DNA of 64,000 nucleotides from Lachnospiraceae bacterium (GCA_910574965.1 CAJTDB010000001.1:377092-441091), one strand, 5' to 3'. Positions 1 to 9,378 are shown, counted from the stretch's first letter. Notes: generated by a model from the letters alone, not told the origin. Numbers and translations: made by a program.

Positions 1-526
1 CGTGAGGATGGCGTCTCCAGGAACCGGGATGTACTTCGTAGATGGACATGGCCTCTCTCGGACCATCCCAGCTTTTGCGCTTCTCCATCCATTTTCCGTC
101 ATGCCATGTGAAATGATCGATATCCGCCACAACAGAAGCATTGCCCGGACGTTTTTCCGCATAGAACGCAAAAGGATCCGCCTTATAGAGATATTCTCCC
201 GTCTTCGTCTCGATCAGGTATTTGTACATGCTGCCTTCCTGCAGTTCCGGAACAAACGCCTCGTAAATGCCAAGAGGCTCTAACCGGTTCATCTTGTGTC
301 CGTCGGAACCCCACCGGTTAAATTCTCCCACTACACGCACGTTTTTCGCGTTTGGCGCCCAGACTGCAAAATAAACGCCCTTTTCTCCGTTCATCTCTGC
401 CGGATGTGCACCCAGTTTTTTATAGATCTCGTAGTGAGTCCCCTGGCCGAAAAGGTACTGATCCATATCCGTCACTGCGCACCATGGCCGCTCCTGTGAT
501 GCTTTTTTTGCTGCTTTCTTCCCCAT
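1..526 (-). CDS. glgB: 1,4-alpha-glucan branching enzyme, N-terminal part (cut by window edge)
   Basis: GlgB makes alpha-1,6 branches in glycogen. Only the first 175 residues are in the window; the gene runs off the left edge. The ATG at 526 follows AGAGGAG at good spacing. Visible features are a CBM48-type beta-sandwich (residues about 30-135, with VWAPNAKNVRVVGEFNRW near 55-72) and IYEVHPGSW at 162-170, which is where the GH13 barrel of branching enzymes starts. This combination separates GlgB from pullulanases. The amylase gene upstream on the same strand ends 12 bases before the GlgB start, so the two are probably co-transcribed for storage glucan metabolism. The catalytic residues lie outside the window. 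Confidence 0.93.
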   Translation of the reverse strand, partial: MGKKAAKKASQERPWCAVTDMDQYLFGQGTHYEIYKKLGAHPAEMNGEKGVYFAVWAPNAKNVRVVGEFNRWGSDGHKMNRLEPLGIYEAFVPELQEGSMYKYLIETKTGEYLYKADPFAFYAEKRPGNASVVADIDHFTWHDGKWMEKRKSWDGPREAMSIYEVHPGSWRRHPH

Positions 527-538
527 GAGTCTTCTCCT

Positions 539-1891
539 CTACCCGAACAGGAAGATCCTGCCCGAATTCTTCTCTAATGATACGGTTATTTTATCACATT
601 CTGCTGTATTTTCACACCCCAAAAATACATCTTTGTAGTGATTTTTACCAACCGGATTCGGAATTTCAAAAGATGCCGGCGAATCGTCGCAGTTGACTGC
701 CACAACTACTGACTGGCCATCCTTTGTCATGGCATATGCATACTGGCGGTTTCTCAGATACAGCTCCCGATAAGCACCGTCAGTCAGGCAGGCACATTCC
801 TTTTTCAAAGCACCCAGCGTTTTTAAAAGCCCTTCAAGCTCTTTCACCGGCGGAGCAGCTTTCAGCTCGGAAAGCTCCAGTGCCGGCCGCAGAGGATCGT
901 CATTGGAGCCTTCCTTTCGGCCCTCCACGCCCCACTCACTTCCATAATAGATAGACGGTATGCCCGGAAGCGTATAGGCAAGCATCCACACCAGGGGCAG
1001 ATGTTCTTTGTTGTTCAGTTTGGACGCAATCCGGTCCACATCATGATTGTCTACAAAAGAGTACAGCTTTCTGCCGCGGTAAATACCGCCATTTGCATCA
1101 AACTGTCTCCGAATTGTATGAGCAATCTCAAAATAATTATGGTCATTGTGTCCGGAATACAGCCCTTTATGCAGCTCATAATTCGTCACGGAATGGAGCA
1201 GACCAGGCTCGGTCCAGCGGCTGTAATCCCCATGAATCACTTCTCCCATCAGCCAGAAGTCCGCCTTCTCTCCTTCTGTCATGCTCCGCATCTCCCGCAT
1301 AAACTGAAAGTCCAGGCAATCTGCGCAGTCCAGACGAATGCCGTCAATGTCAAATTCCTGAATCCAGAAACGAATCACGTCCAGCAGATACGCTCTCACT
1401 TCCGGATTCTGAAGATTCAGATTTGCCAGCTCAAAGCAATTCCTCCATGCCTTATACCAGAATCCGTCATTATAATGCGTATTTCCATGAAAATGCAGCT
1501 CCTGATACCAGCCGCAGTATTTCGAGCCTTCCCGGTTTTTCTGGATATCCGTAAACGCCCAGAACTCCCGGCCCGTATGGTTGAACACACCGTCCACCAC
1601 AACCTTTATTCCGGCTTTATGACAGTACGCCACAAATTCCTTAAAATCCTCGTTGTCTCCCAGACGCCGGTCCACCAGCTTATAATCTCTTGTATCATAA
1701 CCATGGGTCGACGACTCGAACAACGGCCCGATATAGACAGCCGTAACCTCCAGCTCCTTCAAATGATCCACCCACATATGCAGTTTCGGAAGGCGATGTG
1801 TCACCTCCTCCTGCTCGTTCACCTTCGGCGCTCCCAGCATCCCCAGCGGATACATATGATAGAACACCGCACTCTCATACCATTTTTCCAT
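539..1891 (-). CDS. GH13 alpha-amylase family glycosidase
   Basis: A 450-residue glycoside hydrolase family 13 enzyme acting on alpha-glucans or maltodextrins. The four GH13 regions are visible: DGVFNHT (about 100-106), GIRLDCAD with the nucleophile Asp188, MGEVIHG with acid/base Glu217, and FVDNHD with Asp284. There is no signal peptide, so it should be cytoplasmic, like neopullulanase or cyclomaltodextrinase. The start at 1891 (MEKWYES) has GGAGG upstream; an ATG at 1909 would overlap that Shine-Dalgarno and is rejected. The protein is shorter than classical cyclomaltodextrinases (about 580) because it lacks their N-terminal domain. glgB lies 12 bases downstream. The exact linkage specificity cannot be told from sequence. 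Confidence 0.88.
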   Translation of the reverse strand: MEKWYESAVFYHMYPLGMLGAPKVNEQEEVTHRLPKLHMWVDHLKELEVTAVYIGPLFESSTHGYDTRDYKLVDRRLGDNEDFKEFVAYCHKAGIKVVVDGVFNHTGREFWAFTDIQKNREGSKYCGWYQELHFHGNTHYNDGFWYKAWRNCFELANLNLQNPEVRAYLLDVIRFWIQEFDIDGIRLDCADCLDFQFMREMRSMTEGEKADFWLMGEVIHGDYSRWTEPGLLHSVTNYELHKGLYSGHNDHNYFEIAHTIRRQFDANGGIYRGRKLYSFVDNHDVDRIASKLNNKEHLPLVWMLAYTLPGIPSIYYGSEWGVEGRKEGSNDDPLRPALELSELKAAPPVKELEGLLKTLGALKKECACLTDGAYRELYLRNRQYAYAMTKDGQSVVVAVNCDDSPASFEIPNPVGKNHYKDVFLGCENTAECDKITVSLEKNSGRIFLFG

Positions 1892-1935
1892 TATTCTTAA
1901 TACCTCCATTATAGTTCCGCATCTGTCCCTGCGTT

Positions 1936-3093
1936 TTACCTCCTGCTCATTTCCAGCAGTTTTGTCCGCATAGCTCCCTCAATCTGGACCAGCTCTGCTT
2001 CCGCCTCCCTGCGCTTCACTCTGCCGTCCTCCTGGATCTTCATCACCTCATCCAGCGTGGAGATCAGTGTCTCATTGGTCCGCTTCAGCGTCTCCAGATC
2101 CACAATCCCCCGCTCGGATTCCCTGGCCGTCTCCAGCGTAGCCATCTTCAGCGTCTCGGCATTTTTCTTCAGCAGTTCATTGGTCATATCCGTTACTTCC
2201 CGCTGAGCCCTGGCCGCCTGAGTGGAATGCTCCATGCCAATGGTCAAAACCATCTGGCTTTTCCACAAAGGAATCGTGTTCACCAGCGTAGACTGTATCT
2301 TCTCGGACATAACCGTATCGTTATTCTGAATCAGACGGATCTGCGGCGCCATCTGCATGGCCACAGTTCTGGTCAGTTCCAGATCGTACACCTTTTTCTC
2401 AAAACGGTCGCAAAGCTCTGCCATATCCCTGGCCGTCTGAGCATCCTCCGGCAGCCCGCTTTCCTCCGCCCGTGTTACAAGCTTCGGAAGCTCCTCCGAG
2501 CGAACTTTCTGAAGCTTCTGCTTTCCTGCCAGTATATACATGGACAATTCCTTATAATAGTTCATGTTCAGTTTATACATCTGGTCCAGCATGGCAGCAT
2601 CCTTCAGAAGCTGAATCTGATGCCCTTCCAGCACTTTGCAGATCCGGTTTACGTTCACTTCCGCTTTCGCATACCGGTTCTTCATATTAGCCAGACGGCT
2701 GGCACTCTTTTTAAAAAGTCCGAACAGTGTTTTCTCCTCTTCCTCCTCTATGCCCCGAAGTTCCGCAACGACTTTGGCCAGATCTTCTCCGATCTCACCC
2801 AGATCTTTCGTTCTCACATTTCCAAGGGCAGTCTCAGAAAAATCTGCAATCTTTTTCTGGGCTCCGGCTCCATACTGCAGCACCATCTGTGCGTTTGCAA
2901 TGTCGATCTGTTCTGCAAAAGCATCCACCTGCCGCTGCTCTTCCGGCGTCAAAAGCGCTTTCAGTTTCTCCGTCTCACTGACCGGTTCTTTTTTGTCCGT
3001 CTGTACTTTTGCCGGCTCCTGCCCTTCCTGTACAAACGGATCCAGCGTCAGTGACGGCGCCTCTTTTAACAGGCTTTCCAGATCCTGACTCAT
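1936..3093 (-). CDS. telA: TelA family toxic anion resistance protein
   Basis: A 385-residue, largely helical cytoplasmic protein of the TelA/KlaA family (PF05816), named for tellurite resistance but in Firmicutes more generally tied to envelope stress. Long charged coiled-coil stretches cover most of the protein. The characteristic segment around residues 240-300 includes VAMQMAPQIRLIQNNDTV and IPLWKSQMV. The stop of the upstream xpaC gene directly abuts the ATG at 3093 (TAG-ATG), with GAGGGG upstream, so the two are translationally linked. XpaC and TelA are a conserved pair in Firmicutes. The biochemical function is unknown. Confidence 0.9.
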   Translation of the reverse strand: MSQDLESLLKEAPSLTLDPFVQEGQEPAKVQTDKKEPVSETEKLKALLTPEEQRQVDAFAEQIDIANAQMVLQYGAGAQKKIADFSETALGNVRTKDLGEIGEDLAKVVAELRGIEEEEEKTLFGLFKKSASRLANMKNRYAKAEVNVNRICKVLEGHQIQLLKDAAMLDQMYKLNMNYYKELSMYILAGKQKLQKVRSEELPKLVTRAEESGLPEDAQTARDMAELCDRFEKKVYDLELTRTVAMQMAPQIRLIQNNDTVMSEKIQSTLVNTIPLWKSQMVLTIGMEHSTQAARAQREVTDMTNELLKKNAETLKMATLETARESERGIVDLETLKRTNETLISTLDEVMKIQEDGRVKRREAEAELVQIEGAMRTKLLEMSRR

Positions 3094-4284
3094 CTACATC
3101 GTCCCCTCTCTTCTATTTTCTGTCGAAAATTCATGTTCCGCATATCCGTCCTGGGCCAGAATGGTCTTTAGCACCTTCGCATCGGCTGACGCTTCAAAAA
3201 CCGCCTCCTGATACAGCTCTTCCAGAAACTTTTCAAATGCCTGGCTGATGGTATCCAGTGTGATCTCGATCTCTGTCCTGGCCTCCTGCACATGTCCGCC
3301 GGAAAGACCGGCCTTCTCAAAATCCGCATAAGACTCTACCAGGCCCGTCGTCATGGGAAGATAATAATCCATAAACTTACGCATCTGCGGACATTTTTCC
3401 GGATGCTCCTTCAGAACGTCTAAGATGCGCTCTAAAAGCTCCTCCAAACGGTACAGTTTCAGGAGCGCAGCCCCGGAAATCTCTGTGTTCTGCCGGCGAA
3501 GCCTGCCTATATATGCCTGTCCTTCCTGCAGCATCCGTTTTGCCTCCGACTCCTGCCCGGCTTCTGTATGGGCCGCCTTCGCCGTCTGCTCCTCTCTCCA
3601 CTGTCTGCTGACCGTCAGATAATACTCCCATGTCCCATCATCCAGTATGAAAAACCGCTCTTTCGCATCCATATGCCCTTCCGGAAAGATGCCTGCTTTC
3701 AGCATCCCCCGCAAGTCTTTTCGCAAGCCTTCTTCCTTCTGTCCCGTCCGGGCAGCCAGCTCCGAAGTTTCCACATAAAGTTCTCCAAACATAAGCTGCA
3801 GGTATCGTTCTGCTCTTTTTAATCGTGCCTGTATCCAGCAGCCTTTCTTCAGCACAAAGGCACTGACTGCCAAAAACAGTGCAAAGAAAACCGTGACAAA
3901 CGCTGCCGTACCATCCAGAGAAAGCAGATAGCAAAGCAGAAAAAAACCTGTCAGCAGTCCGAATACACCAATGCCTATCCCCCCAAATACAGTGAGCATG
4001 ATGCCGGGCGCCCGGCTGTTCTTATTCATGTACTGCCTTTCCAGTTTTTTCAGGACCTTGGCTCTCTGACTTCGAGACTGTTCTTCCCATATCCGTTCTG
4101 ATACCTCCCGGATGCCGGAGCGCTCCAGCACCTGCCCTGCCTGACCGCGAAGCCCTTCCAAAGCTGTTCCTGCCGCTGATTTTACGATCTCATTCAGCGG
4201 TCTGAAATTTCCTGCCTCCACGGCCTCTTTTACGGCTGCTCTGACCTTTTCATCAATCCCAAAAAATTCCTGTCTTCTGTCCAT
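3094..4284 (-). CDS. xpaC: XpaC-like membrane protein (5-bromo-4-chloroindolyl phosphate hydrolysis family)
   Basis: A 396-residue protein of the XpaC family (PF10112), the usual upstream partner of TelA. Two hydrophobic helices lie near residues 98-150 (MLTVFGGIGIGVFGLLTG and FVTVFFALFLAVSAFVL), followed by a long cytoplasmic helical region. The family was named for an X-phosphate hydrolysis phenotype, but no catalytic motif is visible and a membrane scaffold role beside TelA is more likely (inference). The start is uncertain: ATG at 4284 has a weak AGGG upstream, ATG at 4317 has no clear site, and a TTG at 4380 would overlap livF. I prefer 4284 because the preceding Arg-rich stretch is unlike the family. 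Confidence 0.78.
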   Translation of the reverse strand: MDRRQEFFGIDEKVRAAVKEAVEAGNFRPLNEIVKSAAGTALEGLRGQAGQVLERSGIREVSERIWEEQSRSQRAKVLKKLERQYMNKNSRAPGIMLTVFGGIGIGVFGLLTGFFLLCYLLSLDGTAAFVTVFFALFLAVSAFVLKKGCWIQARLKRAERYLQLMFGELYVETSELAARTGQKEEGLRKDLRGMLKAGIFPEGHMDAKERFFILDDGTWEYYLTVSRQWREEQTAKAAHTEAGQESEAKRMLQEGQAYIGRLRRQNTEISGAALLKLYRLEELLERILDVLKEHPEKCPQMRKFMDYYLPMTTGLVESYADFEKAGLSGGHVQEARTEIEITLDTISQAFEKFLEELYQEAVFEASADAKVLKTILAQDGYAEHEFSTENRREGTM

Positions 4285-4369
4285 TTCACCATCCCTGCCG
4301 TATTCAAACACTTCCATCAGAGAAAAAGGCCGCCGGGAAATGCTGCCCCGACAGCCCCTTCTCCTATGG

Positions 4370-5080
4370 CTATTCTCCAAGATAGGCTTTTTTCACCGAT
4401 TCATCATTCAATAATTCTTCTGCCTTTCCGGACAAGACAATCTTCCCGGTCTCCAGTACATAGCCTCGGTCTGCAATGGACAGTGCCTTTTTCGCATTCT
4501 GTTCCACCAAAAGCACTGTCGTGCCTCCGGCGCTGACCTGCTTGATAATATCGAAAATCTCATTTACAAAAATAGGCGAAAGGCCCATGGACGGCTCATC
4601 CATCAGAATAATCCTGGGGTTTGACATAAGCGCACGGCCCATGGCAAGCATCTGCTGTTCTCCGCCTGAGAGCGTTCCTGCCAACTGATTTTTGCGCTCT
4701 TCCAGCCTTGGAAATCTGGCATACACCATTTTCAGAGATTCTTCGATCTCATCCTTGCTGTTTCTTGTATATGCTCCCAGTTTTAAATTCTGAAATACGC
4801 TCAGAGAGGCGAACACCCGCCGCCCTTCCGGTACATGTGCCATGCCGAGGGAAACGATCTTATGGGCCGGCACCTTGGTAATCTCCTTCCCCTCAAAGGT
4901 AACCGTTCCCTTCTTCGGCGTAATCAGCCCGGATATCGTATGGAGCGTCGTCGTCTTGCCTGCGCCGTTGGCCCCGATCAGGGCGATGACCTCTCCCTCG
5001 TTGACTTCAAAGGAAATTCCTTTAATTGCCTGGATCATTCCATAATATACTTCCAGGTCTTTGATCTCCAGCATTGCCAT
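4370..5080 (-). CDS. livF: Branched-chain amino acid ABC transporter, ATP-binding protein LivF
   Basis: A 236-residue ABC ATPase, one of two that power the Leu/Ile/Val (HAAT-type) importer. Walker A is GANGAGKTT (about 37-45), the signature is LSGGEQQ and Walker B is IILMDEPSMGLSP. The reading frame is open upstream, but the ATG at 5080 (MAMLEIKDL) has GGAGG 10 bases before it and gives the normal LivF length. It is the last gene of livJHMGF and lies 50 bases after livG. xpaC follows after 85 bases and may read through from this operon. Confidence 0.93.
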   Translation of the reverse strand: MAMLEIKDLEVYYGMIQAIKGISFEVNEGEVIALIGANGAGKTTTLHTISGLITPKKGTVTFEGKEITKVPAHKIVSLGMAHVPEGRRVFASLSVFQNLKLGAYTRNSKDEIEESLKMVYARFPRLEERKNQLAGTLSGGEQQMLAMGRALMSNPRIILMDEPSMGLSPIFVNEIFDIIKQVSAGGTTVLLVEQNAKKALSIADRGYVLETGKIVLSGKAEELLNDESVKKAYLGE

Positions 5081-5130
5081 ATTTATCGATCCTCCTATTT
5101 GAATTCTGCATCGGTCCGGACAGACATCGC

Positions 5131-5895
5131 TTACTCTCCCAGATATGCCGTGATGACCTTCGGGTCTTTCAGCACTTCGGAAGTACCTCCGCATGCCAGT
5201 ACCTGTCCAAAGTTCAGTACGGTCAGCTTCTCGCAGATGCCCGCCACCAGCTTCATGTCATGTTCGATCAGAAGGATCGTCATATGGAATTCATCCCTGA
5301 CAAATCGGATCGTATCCATAAGCTCCTGAGTCTCATTTGGATTCATGCCTGCCGCCGGCTCGTCCAGAAGCAGAAGCTTCGGATTCGTGGCCAGCGCACG
5401 GGCGATCTCCAGTTTTCGCTGCTTTCCATAAGGAAGATTGGACGCCAGATACGACGCCTCCTCGTCAAGACCGAATACCTTGAGAAGTTCCAGCGCTCGC
5501 TCGTCCATAGCCCGCTCCGCCTGATGATACCGGGGCAGACGCAGGATTCCGGTCAGAGTAGAATAAATATATTCTTTCTGGTTATGAAGGCCCGCCTTTA
5601 CATTGTCCAGTACGGTCAGTTCCGAGAACAAACGTATGTTCTGAAATGTGCGGGCAATCCCGGCTTTATTGATCTCGATATTGGTTTTTCCGGTAATGTC
5701 TTCCCCATCCAGCAGTATCCTGCCGTCTGTAGGTTTATATACACCCGTCAGCATATTAAATATGGTTGTTTTTCCAGCTCCGTTCGGTCCGATCAGACCA
5801 TAAAGCTGCCCCTTCTCAATCTCCAGGTGGAAATCATCCACCGCACGCAAACCTCCGAAAGAGATACCCAGGTTTTTCACTTCCAATACTGCCAT
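5131..5895 (-). CDS. livG: Branched-chain amino acid ABC transporter, ATP-binding protein LivG
   Basis: A 254-residue ABC ATPase. Walker A is GPNGAGKTT (about 36-44), the signature segment is LPYGKQRKLEIARAL and Walker B is LLLLDEPAAGMNPNE. The LPYGKQR form in place of LSGGQ, together with the AAGMNP loop, is typical of LivG/BraF rather than LivF. The ATG at 5895 has GGAGG upstream and begins 2 bases after the livM stop, so the two are translationally coupled. It pairs with LivF on the LivHM membrane core. Confidence 0.94.
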   Translation of the reverse strand: MAVLEVKNLGISFGGLRAVDDFHLEIEKGQLYGLIGPNGAGKTTIFNMLTGVYKPTDGRILLDGEDITGKTNIEINKAGIARTFQNIRLFSELTVLDNVKAGLHNQKEYIYSTLTGILRLPRYHQAERAMDERALELLKVFGLDEEASYLASNLPYGKQRKLEIARALATNPKLLLLDEPAAGMNPNETQELMDTIRFVRDEFHMTILLIEHDMKLVAGICEKLTVLNFGQVLACGGTSEVLKDPKVITAYLGE

Positions 5896-5897
5896 GC

Positions 5898-6962
5898 CTA
5901 CTGTACCTCCTTCTCTTTTTTATGGAACAGTTTCGCCAAAGAATAGCGCTCCCGAAGTTCGATGGCTCCCGGACTCCAGGTCAGAATCATCGTCACGATC
6001 AGAACGACCGCATAAATCAGCATCCGATATTCATTCAGGAACCGCAGAAGCTCCGGCAGAAGCGTCAGTACTACTGCTGCGATCATGGAACCGCGGATAC
6101 TGCCGATGCCTCCAAGAACTACAAATACCAGGATCATAATGGACATATTGTATCCAAAATTTTTAGATGATGCCGTCAGCGTGGCCAGATTATGTGCGTA
6201 CAGAACGCCCGCTGCTCCTGCCAGCGATGCAGAGATGCTGAAAGCGAGCATTTTGTATTTTGTAATGTTTATTCCAATGGACTCGGCTGCAATTCGGTTG
6301 TCACGAATGGACATGATCGCGCGGCCGGTTCTTGAATGGACCAGATGAATAACAATCACCAGTGTAAGCAGGACCAGAATAACTCCAATGGTAAAATTAG
6401 AATCCGACGGCGTTCCTGTGATTCCCTGGGCTCCTTTGATAATGATCTGCCCGTCCTCCTCCATATTCAGCGAAAGGGCATCTTTCATGGAAATATGAAA
6501 TCCATTGCTGTCCAAGCCCAGATAAACAGCATTAATCAGATTTTTTATAATTTCTCCGAAAGCAAGCGTCACAATGGCCAGATAGTCTCCCCGAAGCCTT
6601 AAGACCGGAATCCCGATCAGCACCCCGCAAAGGCCCGCACACGCCACGCCAATCAGAAGCGCCAGGATAAAACGCACCAGAGGCACCGGAATCGCTTCCG
6701 CCATACATTTGGAAAAAATCGCACTGGCAAATGCACCTACACACATAAAACCCGCATGTCCCAGACTCAGTTCGCCCAGAATGCCGACGGTCAGATTCAG
6801 AGAAACCGCAAGAATGGCATAGATACATACAGGTACCAGGATTCCTTTTAGAAGACTGGACATATGACCGGTCCTCATAAGGACCTCACAGAACAGATAA
6901 GCAGCAGCGACGATCCCGTAAGTGACCAGGCTGCTCTTTGTTGTTTTTGATAATTTCTTCAT
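5898..6962 (-). CDS. livM: Branched-chain amino acid ABC transporter permease LivM
   Basis: A 354-residue inner-membrane permease with about nine hydrophobic helices. Conserved LivM text includes AVSLNLTVGILGELSLGHAGFM (quoted as AVSLNLTVGILGELSLGHAG, about 57-76), LRLRGDYLAIVTLAFGEI and VFVVLGGIGSIRGSMI, the last being the loop that contacts the ATPases. A GTG at 6977 is in frame, but GGAGG sits just after it, 7 bases before the ATG at 6962 (MKKLSK), so 6962 is chosen. The gene is packed between livH (15 bases) and livG (2 bases). Confidence 0.93.
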   Translation of the reverse strand: MKKLSKTTKSSLVTYGIVAAAYLFCEVLMRTGHMSSLLKGILVPVCIYAILAVSLNLTVGILGELSLGHAGFMCVGAFASAIFSKCMAEAIPVPLVRFILALLIGVACAGLCGVLIGIPVLRLRGDYLAIVTLAFGEIIKNLINAVYLGLDSNGFHISMKDALSLNMEEDGQIIIKGAQGITGTPSDSNFTIGVILVLLTLVIVIHLVHSRTGRAIMSIRDNRIAAESIGINITKYKMLAFSISASLAGAAGVLYAHNLATLTASSKNFGYNMSIMILVFVVLGGIGSIRGSMIAAVVLTLLPELLRFLNEYRMLIYAVVLIVTMILTWSPGAIELRERYSLAKLFHKKEKEVQ

Positions 6963-6977
6963 CTCTTTTGCCTCCAC

Positions 6978-7859
6978 TTATACCTTTTCCTGAATCTGTT
7001 TGCCAAGAAGCCCCGTCGGCTTCACTACAAGCACAATAATCAGGACAGAGAACACGATGGCATCTGCCAGTTGGGAAGAGATATAAGCTTTCCCAAGGAT
7101 CTCAATTACGCCCAGAAGAATCCCTCCGATAAAAGCTCCCGGTATGGAGCCGATTCCTCCAAATACCGCTGCCACAAAAGCCTTGATGCCGGGCATAGCG
7201 CCGGTATAGGGAGTCAGAGACGGATAAGTGGAACAAAGAAGCACGCCTGCCACAGCCGCTAAAGCCGAACCGATGGCAAAGGTTAGAGCAATGGTTCCGT
7301 TCACATTGATTCCCATAAGCTGTGCCGCACCGCCGTCTTCCGATACCGCCAGCATGGCATGTCCTGCTTTGGAATATTTGATAAATGCCATAAGACAGAC
7401 CATGATTACGATACAGGCTGCCACTGTCACGATAGTTTCACCGGAAATGTTCAGCTGGCCGTCTGCAAGCTGAATCGGCTTCATGCTCACTACAGAAGAA
7501 AATGCCTTGGTGTCGGCACCGAAGATCAGAAGCGCTACATTCTGCAGGAAATAGCTGACGCCAATGGCTGTAATCAGCACTGCCAGCTTGGAGGCATGGC
7601 GCAAAGGCTTATAAGCCACCCGTTCGATTACCACGCCGAGGATTGTACAGACAGCCGCCGACAGAAGGATGGATACGGGCACCGGAAGCCCCGTACGATT
7701 CACCGCCACAAATACCACATAACTTCCGATCATAATCACATCGCCGTGGGCAAAGTTCAGCATTTTAGCAATTCCATACACCATGGTATATCCCAATGCG
7801 ATGATCGCATAAACACTTCCAAGGCTGATGCCGTTCAGCAGATAGGATACGAAACTCAT
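6978..7859 (-). CDS. livH: Branched-chain amino acid ABC transporter permease LivH
   Basis: A 293-residue integral membrane permease, partner of LivM. The hallmark N-terminal block GISLGSVYAIIALGYTMVYG and the FAHGDVIMIG motif (about 9-43) are present, and the coupling loop AAVFGGIGSIPGAFIGG is near residue 235. The frame is open to 7958 but the ATG at 7859 has GAGGAG upstream and gives the standard LivH start. A terminator-bearing gap of about 250 bases separates it from livJ, so livHMGF may be expressed at a lower level than the binding protein. Confidence 0.94.
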   Translation of the reverse strand: MSFVSYLLNGISLGSVYAIIALGYTMVYGIAKMLNFAHGDVIMIGSYVVFVAVNRTGLPVPVSILLSAAVCTILGVVIERVAYKPLRHASKLAVLITAIGVSYFLQNVALLIFGADTKAFSSVVSMKPIQLADGQLNISGETIVTVAACIVIMVCLMAFIKYSKAGHAMLAVSEDGGAAQLMGINVNGTIALTFAIGSALAAVAGVLLCSTYPSLTPYTGAMPGIKAFVAAVFGGIGSIPGAFIGGILLGVIEILGKAYISSQLADAIVFSVLIIVLVVKPTGLLGKQIQEKV

Positions 7860-8113
7860 CTCATTCAACTCCTCTTTTCGTCTTAGTATAACAGTCCGCG
7901 CCGGACGGATGTCCGACCGTCTTATCCGCACAGTATACCATAAAATGAAAGTCTGCACAAGCCGACAATTCCGGGTTTTCCTGTTTTTTCCGGCAGGAGA
8001 GCGCTTAGCCGCAAAACCGGCCGGGACCGGCAGGCTTTGGCAGGCGCAGCCGATGATAAGAAAAAACAGAGGCGCCCCCTGAAGGGAACACCTCTGTTCG
8101 TTCTTCGTAAATA
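7860..8113 (-). other. livJ-livH intergenic region
   Basis: A 254-base gap with no supported gene. Its livJ-proximal end carries a strong hairpin and U-tract (8061-8097). The rest is G+C rich next to the hairpin and has no recognisable -35/-10 pair before livH, so livH may depend on read-through past the hairpin. That would give more binding protein than permease, a usual arrangement for ABC importers (inference). Confidence 0.5.
8061..8097 (-). terminator. Rho-independent (probably partial) terminator after livJ
   Basis: On the minus strand ACAGAGGTG pairs with CGCCTCTGT around a C/G-rich inner stem and is followed by a run of T. It lies 16 bases beyond the livJ stop. livHMGF lies downstream on the same strand, so it probably attenuates rather than ends transcription. 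Confidence 0.85.
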
Positions 8114-9316
8114 TTACATTGCTGTATAAGCGCCGTCGGAAATTACGACTGCTTTCGGAGCCTTCGTGGGTTCGCCGTCTGCGGACCAGGTGATCCCTGC
8201 TCCGGTCAGACCGTCTACCTGGATCTCCGTCATAGCAGTTTTCATTGCTTCGCAGATATCAGATGCACTCATATCCGGAGTGATGCCTGCCTTTTCTGCT
8301 GCTGCTTTGATGATGTACATCGCATCATAAGCGTCTGCTGCGAACTGGTTCGGAATATCGCCATATTTGCTCTGATAGGTGGATACAAAGCTCTTGGTTG
8401 CTGCATCGTCTGCATCTGCTGCAAACGGAGTCAGAAGCATCACGCCTTCTGCCAGAGAAGTATCAAAGTTCTCTACTGCAAGGATTCCGTCCAGACCATC
8501 GCATCCGAAGAATTTTGTCTCCAGGCCCATATCTGCCGCCTGTTTCAGGATGATAGAAGCCTCGGTATAATAGATCGGAAGGAAGATCAGGTCTGCGCCG
8601 TCTTCTTTTGCCTTCTGAAGCTGTACGGTAAAGTCTGTCTTGTTGTCGTTAAACTGCTCTGCATTTACTTCCAGGCCCTGCTGAGACGCCTCTTTTGCAA
8701 AAGTCTCATAGATACCCTGAGAGTAGGAGCTGGAGCTGTCATAGATGACCATAACTTTTTGTGCCAGTTTGTTCTCTCCGATATACTGCGCGGAAGCTGC
8801 ACCCTGGTTCGGGTCAGAGAAGCATACACGGAACGCATTAGGCTGTGCAATACTCTCCACTGCGGAACCGGACGGAGTCAGTTGGAACATATTGTCCTCT
8901 GCGCTCTTCGCTACAACTGCGATACAGGGATCGGAAGTAACCGTACCCATGAGCATCTGCATACCCCAGTCTTTCAGTGTATTGTAAGCATTCACGGATG
9001 TAGTTGCATCATGTGCGTCATCCTCAAAACGGAATTCGATGGGTACTCCATTAATTCCACCTGCTGCGTTAATTTCCTCTACTGCAAGCTCTGCTGCATT
9101 TTTTACTGCCAGACCGTATACGGATGCATCACCGGTTGTCGGTCCAATACCGCCGACTTTGATCACTGCACCGTCTGCTGCATTGTCCGTACCCTCAGTC
9201 GTGGTTCCTTCCGGAGCTGCATTTGTATCGTTTGCTGCCGGTGTGTCGTTGCTGCCGCATGCTGCTACGGAAAAAGCAAGCATGCCTGCCATAGCAAGGC
9301 TGAGTAACTTTTTCAT
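8114..9316 (-). CDS. livJ: Branched-chain amino acid ABC transporter substrate-binding lipoprotein
   Basis: A 400-residue extracytoplasmic binding protein. A lipoprotein signal (MKKLLSLAMAGMLAFSVAACG) places the lipidated Cys at about 20, followed by a Thr/Asn/Ala-rich linker to about 48 and a periplasmic-binding type I fold of the Leu/Ile/Val family (GGIGPTTGDASVYGLAVKNA; VEEINAAGGINGVPIEF). It delivers amino acids to LivHM. The Shine-Dalgarno is AGGAGG. It has its own promoter and a palindrome at the start of the transcript (see 9349-9448). Specificity within branched-chain or related amino acids cannot be fixed from sequence. Confidence 0.93.
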   Translation of the reverse strand: MKKLLSLAMAGMLAFSVAACGSNDTPAANDTNAAPEGTTTEGTDNAADGAVIKVGGIGPTTGDASVYGLAVKNAAELAVEEINAAGGINGVPIEFRFEDDAHDATTSVNAYNTLKDWGMQMLMGTVTSDPCIAVVAKSAEDNMFQLTPSGSAVESIAQPNAFRVCFSDPNQGAASAQYIGENKLAQKVMVIYDSSSSYSQGIYETFAKEASQQGLEVNAEQFNDNKTDFTVQLQKAKEDGADLIFLPIYYTEASIILKQAADMGLETKFFGCDGLDGILAVENFDTSLAEGVMLLTPFAADADDAATKSFVSTYQSKYGDIPNQFAADAYDAMYIIKAAAEKAGITPDMSASDICEAMKTAMTEIQVDGLTGAGITWSADGEPTKAPKAVVISDGAYTAM

Positions 9317-9348
9317 AATCTTTTCCTCCTCTTATCCTATACTGAAAA

Positions 9349-9378
9349 ATATCCGACACCATTTGCGGTGTCGGATAT
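9349..9378 (-). promoter_or_regulatory. Perfect 12-bp inverted repeat at livJ transcription start
   Basis: ATATCCGACACC, six loop bases, then GGTGTCGGATAT. On the minus strand it is followed by five T. It sits directly downstream of the -10 element and 32 bases before the livJ ATG. It could be an operator overlapping the start site, a 5' stem-loop of the mRNA, or the end of nlpC-side transcripts. Confidence 0.75.

Noticed and set aside
2227-3088. Long open frames on the plus strand across the telA gene
   Set aside because: They are antisense to a well-supported family protein, lack Shine-Dalgarno sites and have Leu/His/Arg-rich composition typical of reverse-strand reading.
4285-4380. N-terminal extension of XpaC from TTG at 4380
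   Set aside because: It would overlap livF, begins with an Arg-rich stretch not typical of the family and has no well-placed Shine-Dalgarno.
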